64,000 nt of DNA from Limnanthes douglasii subsp. nivea. Its lineage: Eukaryota; Streptophyta; Magnoliopsida; Brassicales; Limnanthaceae. The stretch lies in assembly GCA_036936605.1 (NCBI GenBank), contig JAUPFV010000005.1:73420885-73484884 (forward strand). Reading direction: 5' to 3'. Shown piece after piece: positions 1 to 10,473 of this stretch. The notes under the pieces were generated by a model. The model saw nothing but the letters and a program-made list of their open reading frames with translations, searched no databases and had not been told where the DNA came from. The position numbers and the translations under genes were made by a program. Position 1 is the stretch's first letter, and every line of letters starts with the position of its first letter.

Positions 1-493
1 CTCTTGCAGACCAACTGAAGCTGAACACAACTTCAGTTTTTCAATGGCTACTGCCTATGTCAACATATCAGCTGCATTCTTGCTTCCTTGGATCTTTTTC
101 AGTATTAGCACCTCATCTTCCAATAAAGATCTAATGAAATGATAGCGAAGATTGATGTGCTTGGTTCTTGAATGAAATGTTTGAATTCTTCGCCAGTTGA
201 ATTGCACTTTGACTATCACTATGCAAAACGTTGCTCTTCAGTTTGAATCCCAACTCGGTTAACAAACCTTGAAGTCATATCATCTCTTTACTGGCTTCGG
301 TTACTGCTACATACTCAGCCTCTGTAGTTGATAAAGTGACAATTTTCTGTAACTTTGACATACAACTAACAGCTGTAGTTCCAACAGTAAATATATAACC
401 GGTAGTGCTTTTCCAGTGATCAACTTCACCTCCAAAATCTGCATCTACGTAGCCCTGTACCTTTAACTCACCCTTACCAAAGTATAAACACTT
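1..493 (-). pseudogene. pol: copia RNase H domain, C-terminal part of pol (Copia-1)
   Basis: The minus-strand translation continues from the RT frame and reads through YVDADFGGEVDHWKSTTGY, then LSTTEAEYVAVTEASKEM and SDSQSAIQLAKNS, the three hallmark blocks of copia RNase H. The end of pol (KNAADMLTK-like wording) falls within the first ~100 bases. Several stops and at least one frame change interrupt it. It cleaves the RNA strand of the RNA:DNA hybrid in intact elements; this copy is dead. It follows the RT fragment directly, after a stop at 494. Confidence 0.8.
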
Positions 494-1621
494 TTATGTG
501 GTACCTAGTAGGTACCTCAAAATCCATTTGACAGCTTCCCAATGAATTTTCCCTGGGTTTGTCATAAACCTACTCACAACTCCCACTGCATGACTAATGT
601 CTGGTCTCGTAAAAACCATTGCATACATCAAACTTCCAATAGATGAGGCGTAAGGAACCTTAGCCATGCAGTCTTTTTCTTCATCCATCTTAGGGGATTG
701 ATCCTTGGATAAACGAAAGTGACCTGCCAATGGTGTACTAACTGGCTTTGCATTACACATGTTAAATCTCTTCAAAACGTGATCGATGTACTCTGACTGA
801 GATAACTGCAAAACCTTTCTATGCTTATCTCTTTTGATTTGTATTCCAAAGATCTTCTTTGTTGAACCCAAGTCCCGCATGTCAAATCCTTTTGATAATT
901 GTTGCTCCAATATTCCAATATCATCCATATCTGAACCTGCTACTAACATATCATCAACATAGAATAGCAAAATAATATAATTGGACTTACATCTTTTAAA
1001 AATGAAACAGCGGTCCGCATTACACTTCTGAAAACTCTCTTTGTGCATAAAACCGTCAAATTTCTTGTATCACTGTCTTGGAGCTTGTTTTAAACCAGAC
1101 AAACTTTTCTTAAGTCTGCATACCATGTTTTCTTTCCCTTCTTTTAAGAAACCTTCTGGTTGATACATGTATATCTCCTCATCCAAATCCCCGTGAAGAA
1201 ATGCCGTCTTCACATCTAATTGTTCAAGATAAAGGTCTTCAATGGAAACAATACTCAACACTGATCTAATAGTATTGAGCTTCACAAGTGGAGCAAAAAT
1301 ATCGGTGTATTCAATTCCTTCCTTTTGCTGGAACCATTTGACAACTAGTCGGGCTTTGTATCTCTTAGAGCCATCATGCTCATCTTTCACCCGATACACC
1401 CATTTCTTATGAAGTGCCTTCTTACCCATTGGTAACTCAGTTAGGTCCCATATATCATTTGAGATTAAAGACTTCATCTTATTTTTCGTAGCAAACTCCC
1501 ACATACTAGCATCACTGGTCTCGCAAGCTTCATCATAGCATTCAGGTTTCCCTCCACCAGTAAGTAACAGATAGTTCAAGTATCTCCTATTAGGTACATG
1601 GGGTCGGGAAGATCTTCGCAA
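494..1621 (-). pseudogene. pol: copia reverse transcriptase (Copia-1)
   Basis: Two frames, 1070-1621 and 494-1048, together make a copia RT. The N-terminal part has KKWVYRVKDEHDGSKRYKAR, VKTAFLHGDLDEEIYM and LKKSLSGLKQAPRQ. The C-terminal part has the catalytic YVDDMLVAG, then DLGSTKKIFGIQI and FTRPDISHAVGVVSRFM. The two halves are split only by a TGA where a Trp codon is expected after QAPRQ (about 1,067), then remain in the same frame. The enzyme would copy element RNA into DNA in virus-like particles. The catalytic YVDD is intact but the frame is not. Confidence 0.9.
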
Positions 1622-1693
1622 AACAGGAACTGCGTCGGTCGGCTGTAGGGTATCGGATTGCTGTCGATCGGACTGTCCAACGGACTCTCTTTG

Positions 1694-2767
1694 TTATGGG
1701 GTTAACCTGATCGACTCTATTTCTTGACTATCTGGGACTCCCTCGATATCTGCAAATACTGATTCATACGGCTTTGAGTCATTTGCTTCAGTTTTATGTA
1801 TGCTCTTGTACATCAGTGTTTCATTGAAGATCACATCTCTGCTTCGTATCATCTTACTGTTCTCCTTATCCCAAACATGATAACCGAACTCATCTTCGCC
1901 ATAGCCGATCAGAAAATATTTTTTCGATTTCGGATCAAGCTTGTTCCTGCCTTGATCACTTATATGAACATATGTTGTACAACCAAAAACTCTTAGATGT
2001 GATAATTTTATATCCTTACCACTCCATAACTCCTCGGGTATTCGATGTTCTAAGGGAACAGAAGGGCCTCGGTTAACTAGGTAAGCCGATGTGTTGATTG
2101 CTTCTGCACAGAACTGCTTCGGTAAACCAGACTGTATTCGAATGCTTCTGGCTCTTTCTGTCAACGTTATGTTCATACGTTTGGCAATACTATTGTGTTA
2201 AGGCGTACCTGGAACGGTTCTCTCTATCCTGATACCATGCTCATAGCAAAAGTTCTTGAATTTGGTTTCCTCATATTCACCACCATTATCAGTTCTCAAC
2301 TTTTTAATCTTCAGACCTGTCTCATTCTCAACCATAGATTTCCATCTCCTAAGAACATCAAAAACTTCAGATTTATGCTTCAGAAAATAAATCCATACCT
2401 TTCGAGAATGATCATCGATAAAGGTAACGAAATAGTGTTTCCCTCCTATAGATGAAACAGTTGTTGGCCCCCAAACGTCAGAATGAACAAGCTCCAACCT
2501 TTCTTTCTTTGGGGTTCTACCACTCATCTGAAAACTGACCCTTTTCTGTTTTCCAAGTATGCAATCTTCACACATGTCTATATCGACTGAATTTAGACCT
2601 GCAAGCTTCCCATTAAAGTACATAATTTTCATACCCTTCACACTCATATGGCTAAGCCTCTGGTGCCAAACATTTGGATTTTCATTTCCTGCTGCTATTG
2701 GAATTGAGTAGCTCGTCTCTGCTTTCTTGTAAAGAGTACCACTCTTTTTTCTGCGAGTAACCATCAT
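1694..2767 (-). pseudogene. pol: copia GAG-pre-integrase and integrase (Copia-1)
   Basis: Frame 2198-2767 begins in the GAG-pre-integrase zinc region (VWHQRLSHMSVKGM, CEDCILGKQKRVSF). It continues into the integrase core with LVHSDVWGPTTV and LRTDNGGEYEETKF, the first two catalytic acidic positions. Frame 1694-2176 resumes with the third-acid region and SAYLVNRGPSVPLEHRIPEELW and HLRVFGCTTYVHI, the usual C-terminal part. The two are separated by one stop where PQHN is normally found (here P-stop-HN), so a single CAA to TAA change explains the break. A second stop at about 1,691 also falls before a Gln-rich stretch. Confidence 0.9.
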
Positions 2768-3004
2768 TTCTCCCTTTCAAATTTTCCAATTTTCACCATG
2801 GAAGATCGTATTATAGCCTTCGCTAGCCAACTTCCCTACTGAGCTTAAGTTCTTTCTCAGACTGGGGATATGTCTGACATCTTTCAGTTCCCATACAAAC
2901 CCATTCAACTTAATCTTCAGAGTACCTTTACCAATAATATTAGAAGGTTGATCATCACCAAGATATACTTTTCCAAGGTTACCAGGGACATACCTCTCGA
3001 AGAA

Positions 3005-3351
3005 TTATTTCTTCGAAGTTGCGTGAAACGATGCTCCAGAGTCTAATACCCAAGACCTTTCCCTGCTTTCTAAGGAGCATATTAATGCATCATCTCCTTT
3101 TGAAGTGATATTTCCCTTTGTCTTCTTCTCCCGGTCCTTCGGTTCTCTCTTGCACTGAAATTTAAAATGCCCGGTCTTCCAACAATTGCAACACTCGATG
3201 TTTCCCAACCCCTGGAAATTTTTAGGATTCCTAGACTTGGACCTCCAGTCTCTTGATTTGCCTCGGTAGTTCGATTTACCACGTCCACATACTCTGGTTG
3301 AATTTCTTCCTCTTGATTCTGTATGTAAGACTGAGGAGATTTATGACTCAC
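3005..3351 (-). pseudogene. gag: copia CCHC zinc knuckle and aspartic protease start (Copia-1)
   Basis: Frame 3005-3208 has the zinc knuckle CCNCWKTGHFKFQC (CX2CX4HX4C), then the aspartic protease active site WVLDSGASFHAT. The overlapping frame 3082-3351 supplies the upstream basic linker, so a frameshift lies between them near 3,200. The knuckle binds element RNA during packaging; the protease would mature the polyprotein. Between 2,768 and 3,004 the minus strand encodes further protease sequence in broken frames (VWELKDVRHIP-like wording). Confidence 0.85.
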
Positions 3352-3364
3352 CTGATTCTCTCCT

Positions 3365-3922
3365 TCAAATCTCTTTACTGAGAACTAGGTCACGAACATC
3401 ATCAAATTTCAACTTATTGCTTCCTGACGAGCTACTCACCGCAGTGACAGTAGCATTCCAACTATCTCGTAGTGAAGACAACAGTACCAATTCTCGTATT
3501 TCTTCATCAAAATCAATTTCAACTGAACTCAACTGGGTTGTGATTGTGTTGAGTTCATTCAGGTGTTGAGCTATAGAAGCGCATTCCATCATTCACAAAT
3601 TGAATAAACGCCTCATCAAGTGAACTTTGCTACACGATGATGGCTTCTTATACATACTAGATAGATCCTTCATAAGACTCGTCGTGGTTGTTTCCTTTAT
3701 GATGTTAAAAGCAACATTGCTGGATATCGTCAATCGGATGACTCCAATAGCTTGTCTATCAAGAAGGGTCCATTTTTCATCTTTCATACCCTCTGGTTTC
3801 TTTTCTGAGAGGGGTTTATAAAGCTTTTTCTGGTACAGATAATCTTTAGTCTACATCTTCCGGAACCCAAAATCTACACCATCGAATTTTTCGAGTCTCA
3901 CTTTTCCTTCGTCTGTAGCCAT
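3365..3922 (-). pseudogene. gag: copia gag N-terminal and core domain (Copia-1)
   Basis: I place the start at the minus-strand ATG at 3922, because it opens MATDEGKVRLEKFDG, typical of TNT1-like gag, and lies ~45 bases downstream of the primer binding site. A TAG follows after GFRKM, where Gln is expected in this family. The frame then gives KDEKWTLLDRQAIGVIRLTIS (3593-3787), and after another break ECASIAQHLNELNTITTQLS and ELVLLSSLRDSW (3365-3592), the copia UBN2-type gag core. It would form the virus-like particle shell. Confidence 0.85.
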
Positions 3923-3965
3923 TGCTCCCACTCAAATCTGATTTCCTTTGGATCACTACCAGTCT

Positions 3966-3978
3966 GACTCTGATACCA
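3966..3978 (-). other. primer binding site, tRNA-iMet type (Copia-1)
   Basis: The minus strand here reads TGGTATCAGAGTC, matching the TGGTATCAGAGC core that pairs with initiator tRNA-Met in copia elements. It sits two bases inside the LTR edge and ~45 bases before the gag ATG, fixing the orientation as minus. Confidence 0.85.
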
Positions 3979-3980
3979 GT

Positions 3981-4300
3981 TGTAGGGGAAATATGCTAAT
4001 TTCTTGTCAAATCAGATCAAAAGGAAAGGGAAAGCACAAAACAAAAATGAAATCAAACACAAAATTGTTAATGGAGTTCAGCAAATTGTGCCTACGTCTC
4101 CGGATATGTTGCAGATCAATTTTATTAGAAAAACACAGTGACTCTACCGTTTTTGGTGAATACACAAAAACCCTAACATTAGGTTTTGTAGAGAATGTAA
4201 CAATTAAAACGGGAAAAAATTAGAGTCTTTAATGTGTAATTTATGACCCACTAAAATTATACTGTCTTTTCAATTCACTTACTGTCTTTTCAATCCAGTT
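3981..4300 (-). repeat. 5' LTR of Copia-1 (outer end estimated)
   Basis: The LTR begins with TG at 3981 on the plus strand, two bases from the primer binding site. No partner LTR is in the window, so the outer CA end is a guess. A short duplicated string (ctgtcttttcaat at about 4262 and 4282) lies near the presumed end. Confidence 0.5.
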
Positions 4301-4726
4301 CTCTTTAAATGTTCACTTTTATATGCAAAATTTCTACCTTTGTCATACACTGTTATCTAGTAAGTGTGTATTCAAGCTTCAGCTGGAACCAACGGTTCTC
4401 ATACGTAGATTACTATATATGTTTTTTTTTGCATGTTAATGATGGGGTGCTTTTGTATGAGCAAGACACTTCTTCTAAAAAGGGTGGCCACTTTCTGGCT
4501 GCTGCTTCCATCGTCTTTGTGGTAACTTCTAAATTTATACGGTTCGTGACCGCTATTCGTGCGTCTTTTCGTGGGTGAAATAAAGAGGAAAATATTTAGT
4601 TGATTTCTCAATCCGTACAGAACATTCGGAAGCTGTCGTCTTGGAACTTTGTTTCATTATTCGTAGTGATTCGTGGTATCCCGTCTCTATAACTTGTTTT
4701 AAAATTTAGAAAAGTTATGTTCTATT
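4301..4726. other. junction stretch between Copia-1 and gypsy relic G
   Basis: No gene is recognised. The sequence is AT-rich. The minus-strand frame 4399-4611 may be decayed integrase of the neighbouring gypsy relic, but it has no diagnostic motif. Confidence 0.4.
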
Positions 4727-5560
4727 GGGTCCTGATATTTTTAATGGTTATACTTCACCCGTGTGGAGTAGTAGTCGAGTACTACTAGTAGGTAATTCGA
4801 TCCTCTTGGTGTTTGTGGTAGTTGTCGTATGATGTCGATGAACCACATATTGAGTCATAGTTCTTCAAATATCATTTTTAATAGAACTTCTAGAAATTGG
4901 TTGAATTAAAGAAGCGCTAATATTTTTTGCAGTCTGTGAGCTTCTTTTTTGCATCATATACAAATTAGATACCTTTGTAATAAGATTCTTCTTTGAAATA
5001 CCTTATGTCGTTTATATGTTCTTCCCTCTTCGTCATGGAAGGCAGACTCGTCAAGATCGTATTAACAAAGCAGAGGTTAGGAGAAACTTCATCGATATAA
5101 CGTGTCAGCAATCCAGGTGAATTTGTCCAATTGGGCCCTAACTTTTCTTGTTGTAGGTTGCCTTCCAAAAATACCTCATGCACGAGACACTAGATGATTG
5201 TTGTGCACCAATCATTCAAATTGTTGTGTCTTCCATCATTATGACTTATTTCTCCAAGAGGTTGGAGAAGTACTTATTTAGTACCATGATTAAAGGTTCT
5301 TTTGAAGGATTACTCTCGGTTCCTGCACCGTACATATTGCAGAGGTTAAGACACCTTCTATATCATTCTCCATCCTGGGGACTTGTTCGAATGTGAATTT
5401 GTCAAATAATATCACATAACACTCAAGTCCATTTGAATATGAACCGTGCTAGCACCATAATTTTGGTCCTGCGGTATGCCATCTATTGCAGCTTTGTACT
5501 CAGCCTCGTTGTTAGTAGCTGAGAAATTGAGATTAATCGACCATTTTAGCACATTTTATG
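4727..5560 (-). pseudogene. pol: gypsy RNase H and integrase fragments (G)
   Basis: Reading minus from 5545, FSATNNEAEYKAAIDGI is the second RNase H block of plant gypsy elements. Frame 5183-4965 contains PNWTNSPGLLTRYIDEVSPN, resembling the linker before the integrase zinc finger. At about 4855-4745 the frame WFIDIIRQLPQTPRGSNYLL then VVLDYYS matches the integrase core around its first catalytic Asp (consensus WGLDIVGPLP and AIDYFSKW). The zinc-finger region between is unreadable. Confidence 0.65.
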
Positions 5561-5744
5561 TTGATGAGACTAGTTGAAAGCCTAATCATGATCCTTGGCT
5601 ATTATTTCTTTTGTCCATTTATACCTTCGAGGTGGGTTCAAATCCTCATCTGTAAGGACTGATCTTTTTCTGACTTCAACTAATTTTAGAAGTCTAGCAA
5701 CTCGTACCTCAATGTGGAGGGATATATCACCACCATTTTAGTCT

Positions 5745-5915
5745 ATTGACCTACTGAGGCCGAGCCGAATCTTGTTAAGGTTGAGCCGTGATGTGATGAG
5801 TTTGAGCTAGATCTTGATGAGGTTGAGTTGAATTTTGTCAGGGTTGAGTTGTGGCCTGATCAGGCCAACCAAATCTTGATGAGATTGAGTCGTGGCTAGA
5901 CCGAACTGAGCCAAT
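5745..5915 (-). repeat. degenerate ~24-bp coding repeat, Pro/Gln-rich (G)
   Basis: Imperfect units built around gttgagccgaatcttg recur about seven times on the plus strand. The minus-strand reading gives ATTQPQQNSTQPHQDLAQTH and AQPQQDSARPQ-like repeats (with stops). The same Pro/Gln repeat, in the other orientation, fills parts of 26.8-28.3 kb. Confidence 0.7.
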
Positions 5916-5929
5916 TCATTTCTAAGACT

Positions 5930-7140
5930 TCTTGATCGTTCGATTGGTTTGCTTAAATGTTTGATTTGGATATCTCAAACTCTAACGGAATGGATCCAAC
6001 TCGTACGCATGTTAATTAGGGTTTAGTGTTCCTTCCTTAAAATAGAGCTTGTGTGGTAATCACCTTACACCTCCTTAGTATATTTCAAACGTTGGATCAT
6101 CATTCCTACTCGTTAAGCTAAGAGGTCCAATGGTGGAGCGACTCGATCCCTAAAGTAGTTTACTGGATCACATGAGAGGTATGATGGTGTATTTCTGGCT
6201 GGAACGCATGAGTGCTTTGATGTAGATTCAGGGGGAATGCCAACTTGTATTGGTGAAAGCTGCTGCCCATATGGAAAGAGCTGGTTGTAGGACTTTTAAG
6301 TGCAGATTCGCTCGTCTTTTCATTTGCCATTATGTTTTGGCACAAGATGTTTTCTATTTTATTCGCTAATCTTCTGACACTAGTTACTTCCGCTCCGACT
6401 AGAGGTACCTCAACCTAATGCATCCTTGTTGTTCTCATCTTTAGATTTGTGTAAGGAGTTTACACATGTTTGTGATATTATGACAGTGACCTCTGAGTAT
6501 GGAGCATGATGGCATCGTCTCCTTTTTTTTTAAGATTTTCCTTTATGGTGGAAAATCTCAGATCTCAAGCGGGGAGTAATAATGGGCAACATGTCATCCA
6601 TGAGATGTTTGATTTTTAAAATCTGCAATGCATCATTGCTATAGGGGTTCCGCAAGGGGCCTGTTAATATATTAGTGGGATTCTTAGTTGTACTAGAGGA
6701 TATTGTTGAGGTTGAGTGGGATCTAGCTTATGCTTATATGAGGCCGGAATGAACCATTGAGGTCTTGTCGTTGTGTAATTTCGTGGTTAGTATTATCGTT
6801 GTGTAAATCCTCAACTTTTCTGGTTGTTTTTTGCGATTCCAGGAACACCATGTTGCTATTTAGTGTTAATTTGTGCCATCGTAAGCGAATCTTGTCTCTT
6901 GCCAAAGTGTGTTGAGAAGTATAAGTATTTGGAGGAAAAATGTTCTCATCCATTCTAGAAATTTTAACTTATTCCTCCTTGATGTGGATGTTCACATGCC
7001 TGAGAAAATCCCCGGAGTTGAAGTTTTTTTTTCCATTATAGTTCCTAACAGTGGTCATGGTAATATTCATACTGTATAGGATACTACTGCCACCAGACCA
7101 TGTCAATCGTGTAACTAAATCTTTGTATCCATATATCTAT
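5930..7140. other. unassigned interior of relic G
   Basis: No gene is recognised. The frames 6160-6345 and 6723-6953 on the minus strand have no motif I can name. By position this should be the RT region of G, but no YVDD-like or LPF-like block is visible. Confidence 0.4.
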
Positions 7141-7149
7141 GGGTGTGTT

Positions 7150-7625
7150 CTCTAAGTGTTTCATTCAACCTTTGCTTGTAATGAATGATGCAATCCTCGT
7201 ATCTCATATAAAGGCATTTCCCCTATAAGTCATCAAAAAAACTATGCACTTCATTTTGTCATCGGTCCTGAAACACTTCATCTCGCTTTTGAACTTCTCG
7301 ATGGGTTACTCAAGATCTCCTTTTCGGTTTTTCTTGTCCATCTTGTGGCTATGGTATCTGGGTGCAAAGTGTTTCTTCATGATGTCTATGGCTAACGGGG
7401 AATCTTCGTCTAGCTGATCGTAATCTTGTACGGTTCTATAGAGGTTCTTTCGGCCTATGAAGGGGTACGCTTAATGGTGCTGCATCCCTTCCAACTGTTG
7501 GCTGAATTTTCGTTGTTCATGTAATTTAGCAAATGCCGGAAGGCTTGTGGAGTATGGAAAAAGTGCATGTTTGGCGTATCGCCTTGCTTGGGCGCATAAT
7601 TTTCGGTTAGACATGTTACTTTTAT
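7150..7625 (-). pseudogene. gag: gypsy gag core fragment (G)
   Basis: The minus strand near 7480-7200 reads LDEDSPLAIDIMKKHFAPRY, then wording close to the retrotransposon-gag opening (FNGKGDPE-like) and KFKSEMKCFRTDDKMKCIVF, followed by a decayed match to the MTLRGNA-W core. This is the usual gag pattern of a target-like stretch, an acidic DPE turn and a conserved CxxF...L.G.A..W block. Stops and substitutions are frequent. The family match rests on remembered consensus. Confidence 0.5.
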
Positions 7626-7894
7626 GCCATAAATGGGTGTTTGTTTCCCTAATAATGTATCATTTTCTTATGCAAAAGACTGTATAATTTGTATCTCGTT
7701 TACATCCTTATGACTTACTGCGTTATCCTGATGAATCCCCTGATGGTATTGAGAAATTTTCCGGCTTCAATCTAGAGTGTGAATGAACCAATTGAAAGAG
7801 TTGGTGTACTTTATGGATATATTGATGGTTAGATTTAACTCCCGAGTATGCTTGGCAACTGCAGAAGGTTCAATTAGACTTGTTACTTTATAGC

Positions 7895-8660
7895 TTGAAG
7901 GTAGGTTGTACTCGAAGCTCTAGCTGGAGGCTCATCGAAACTCCAAGTTGTGGCTGAAGGCTTCTCTTCAATCCAAGTTGGGGAATAAGGCTTGTGTGAA
8001 ATTTAAGTTGCGGTTGGGCTTGCTACTGCTATTATAAAGGATCTAAGAATTCCTCTTTTAAAGTCTCGACTAAATCCTTTGAACTAATTGCAGATTTGTC
8101 GGAATCAGTGGGGGTTTATGTAATTTAAGTAATGTTTGACTATCTTATGGAGTTTGGAGGAACCAGTTGAAATATCCGATGCTCTTTGTGAATTGAATGC
8201 TAGTTAGACAACCCTATAGGGTATGTTGAGAGGTACAAATGGACTCTATGGTACAACTAGATGTTTGTTTCGAACCTGGGCTGGTGTTGGTGATTGGGAT
8301 AAACTCTATGTTTCAGCTGAACGTTCGAATAGACTTCAAGTTCCTGCTGGGCTTCTGGCTGGAACCCAGGCTGATACTAGACGTGAGACTAGGATCCAAG
8401 GTCTTTGTTTGAAATTTATCTATATTGGAGGCTCTGCTAAACTCCAAGTTGTTGGAGGTTCGACGTTGCGCCAAGATATTGATGGAGGTTTGGCATGTCT
8501 TCAAGTTGAGGTTGGAGGCTCGACGGGGTTACATGTTATAGAGTCTTTTGAACTCTAAGCGGGAGGGTCGACTTCATGCTGCAACCGCAGGTTTGACTAG
8601 AACCCAGGTTGTGTTTGGAGGTTCGGTCAGACTTCTTGGATTAAGGAAACCTTATGCTCT
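7895..8660 (-). repeat. degenerate 30-bp tandem repeat in gag region (G)
   Basis: From 7907 three successive 30-base units each end in aagttg (for example the unit tggctgaaggcttctcttca plus ten bases). Similar units recur through 8423-8560 and faintly to 8660. In the minus strand each unit is ten codons, so the repeat would extend a protein by a 10-residue motif (around RTSNNLEFSRAS). The block lies between the presumed gag start and the gag core. Confidence 0.65.
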
Positions 8661-9247
8661 GGAGGGTAGGTTGGGTTTCCGACTATAGTAATTGGTTCAT
8701 CCTCTCGGCCAAAATTTCATGATACCTCAGCTATTGCCTCTTTATTGCTAGAAGTGTGAGTTGATGTAGGCTTGCACCAGTTACTAGAAATTTGGGTTCG
8801 AAGTCGTTCAGGCCGGATGCGAGTTCAGAGCTAACGTTAGGGTTGCGCCAACTAATGGAAAATTGTCAGGATTCCAAGCTGCAACTGCAAGTTCTTCTAC
8901 CCTTGAGGTTATTACAAGACTTCGATCTAAAGCTAAAGTTAGATGCTCAACAATATCTCATAATAATACGAGAGGACTTTAGATTCAAGCTTGATGCTTG
9001 GTTGGGCATAAATGACACATGGGCGTTCGACTGGGTCAAAAAATACATCTCCAAGCATGATGGGTTCTTGAGGGAAGTTGGGTGTTCAGCAGGTGCCCAT
9101 GCTACTATTACAGACTTCTTGGTTGCATTTGAATACTCGGCTAGGGCGCCTAGAAGAAGGAAACATGCGGTGGTTGAGCTTGGGCCGAGATCATGGCCAT
9201 GGTACTCATTTTTTGCGCTTGGTCAAACACTATCAATATTCGGGGTC

Positions 9248-9454
9248 TTACTTGTGATGTTTTATGATTTTTCTAGAGTATAGTCTATGAGAGTCATCCT
9301 TAGTGATTTTACTTCCGTCTGTTATAATGGTTGTTGCAGACTTCTTTCGTTGTGAAGGATTCCTTAGCAAGACGTGCAGAGTCATAAAATTATCATCCTG
9401 CTCTGCACGCAGGTCTTGCACCAGTTGCTGAAAATTTACTTCTAGAGCCGTCAT
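9248..9454 (-). pseudogene. probable gag start of relic G
   Basis: An ATG at 9454 on the minus strand opens a 68-codon frame, MTALEVNFQQLVQDLRAEQ..., with a short Gln/Glu-rich helix typical of gypsy gag N-termini. It lies upstream, in the minus sense, of the 30-bp repeat block and the gag core. There is no domain match; the assignment is from position and composition. Confidence 0.4.
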
Positions 9455-9581
9455 GGCCTAATGTATAGTGGCTGGACGACTGAATTTTGTAGTTGAACCG
9501 TTGTGACAACCAAATATACAAGGTCCACCGATGAGTTTTTGTTTGGTCAAAGCTTGCCCAAAATATCGTCGGGATCAGAAC

Positions 9582-10163
9582 TAAGGCTAACCTGTCGAAG
9601 TAAGGACTTGATATGAAGAGTTCTTCATTGCTGGAGACGTGGCGTTAGAGGTTTCAGTCTTTGCTTCACCAATGATTGAAATCTTCGAATATATGCATGA
9701 ATATTTCACCATTTTTTTTATATAACTTGATTTATAACTTTAACAAGAACTTGTTCCCATAGCTGACTCCCAAAGATGATGGAAATTTTGATTAATGGAG
9801 ATCATAAAGTTGATGATGATATAATTGATAAATAAAAAAATAAAAAATCGATAAGAATTAGAAAAAAAAAATATGATGTAAATAATATAATTGAAAGTAA
9901 TAAAAAACAGGATGATTGAATATGTGATAATGGTATCAATTTTTATTGCTTAATATTCTGTATGTATCCTTAGAGAGATAAGTTCTTCAACAAACGCATA
10001 TATTAATTATATTTATGTATACGATCGTGTAGTTGATCACGTTGTTAAAACGTACTCTCCTTATGTATCTGTTTTTATCTCGAGATAACAGTGCAATAAA
10101 CTTTAATTCTTGCTATATCGGATACTTTTTGGGTACGGCTATATATACTCAATTCGGGTTTAA
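9582..10163. repeat. ~580-bp direct repeat, copy 1
   Basis: This segment, beginning taaggctaacctgtcgaag and ending cgggttta, recurs almost unchanged at 10474-11057, offset about 892 bases. Only a few substitutions and small A-run indels separate the copies. It has no coding motif and is AT-rich. It may be part of a terminal repeat or a tandem duplication. Confidence 0.85.
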
Positions 10164-10473
10164 GTATACCCAATTTTGAGTATACCCAAAGGTGATCTAA
10201 GTATACCCAAATTTTGACAAAAATACCCTTTTCTAGGTATATAAGGTTTTTTTTTTTACTAATCTTATCCACCTCATTTTTTCTCTTACACTCTCTAACT
10301 TCTCTCTAAAACCTTCAAGTTCTCTCTAATTTATCCGGCGAACTAAAATCCGGCGAACTAAAATCCGGCGAACTAAAATCCGGCGAACTAAAATATAAAA
10401 ACTTAGTCTTAGTATCAAAATTTAGGGTTATGGTTGAATTGGGCAAAAAAATCAGAATTTTAAGGTGTCGAAG
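10164..10473. repeat. spacer between the two ~580-bp copies, with 15-bp tandem repeat
   Basis: The spacer has agtatacccaa repeated three times at 10163-10212. It also has a TATA-like tatataagg at about 10239 and a perfect fourfold 15-bp repeat (atccggcgaactaaa) at 10333-10392. A pyrimidine-rich ctctctaa stretch precedes the 15-bp repeat, reminiscent of a plant 5' leader. No frame of note. Confidence 0.75.

Larger units (their letters stand above)
1..4300 (-). mobile_element. Copia-1: Ty1/copia element, TNT1/Tork-like, cut by window edge
   Basis: Reading the minus strand from about 4.3 kb down to 1 gives LTR, primer binding site, gag, zinc knuckle, protease, integrase, reverse transcriptase and RNase H, which is the Ty1/copia order. 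The zinc knuckle, the protease motif LDSGASFHAT, integrase LRTDNGGEYE and RT YVDDMLVAG are all visible. The wording of gag and integrase resembles the tobacco TNT1 (Tork) lineage as I know it. The RNase H end and the 3' LTR lie beyond position 1, so LTR divergence cannot be used for dating. Stops break the frame in several places; most are single-base changes rather than deletions. The right end of the LTR is estimated. Confidence 0.9.
4727..9560 (-). mobile_element. G: heavily decayed Ty3/gypsy relic
   Basis: On the minus strand, gag-like sequence (9454 down to 7150) is followed by RNase H (about 5545-5470) and integrase (about 4860-4740), the gypsy order. No clear reverse transcriptase is seen where it should lie (about 5.9-7.1 kb), so that part has been deleted, replaced or mutated beyond recognition. 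The frame changes every few tens of residues. Long minisatellite-like blocks occupy gag. It is among the oldest-looking elements in the window. No LTR pair could be delimited. Confidence 0.6.

Noticed and set aside
8792..9283. Plus-strand frame of 163 codons in the G region
   Set aside because: No domain; it overlaps the minus-strand gag repeat region and its composition follows the degenerate 30-bp repeat.
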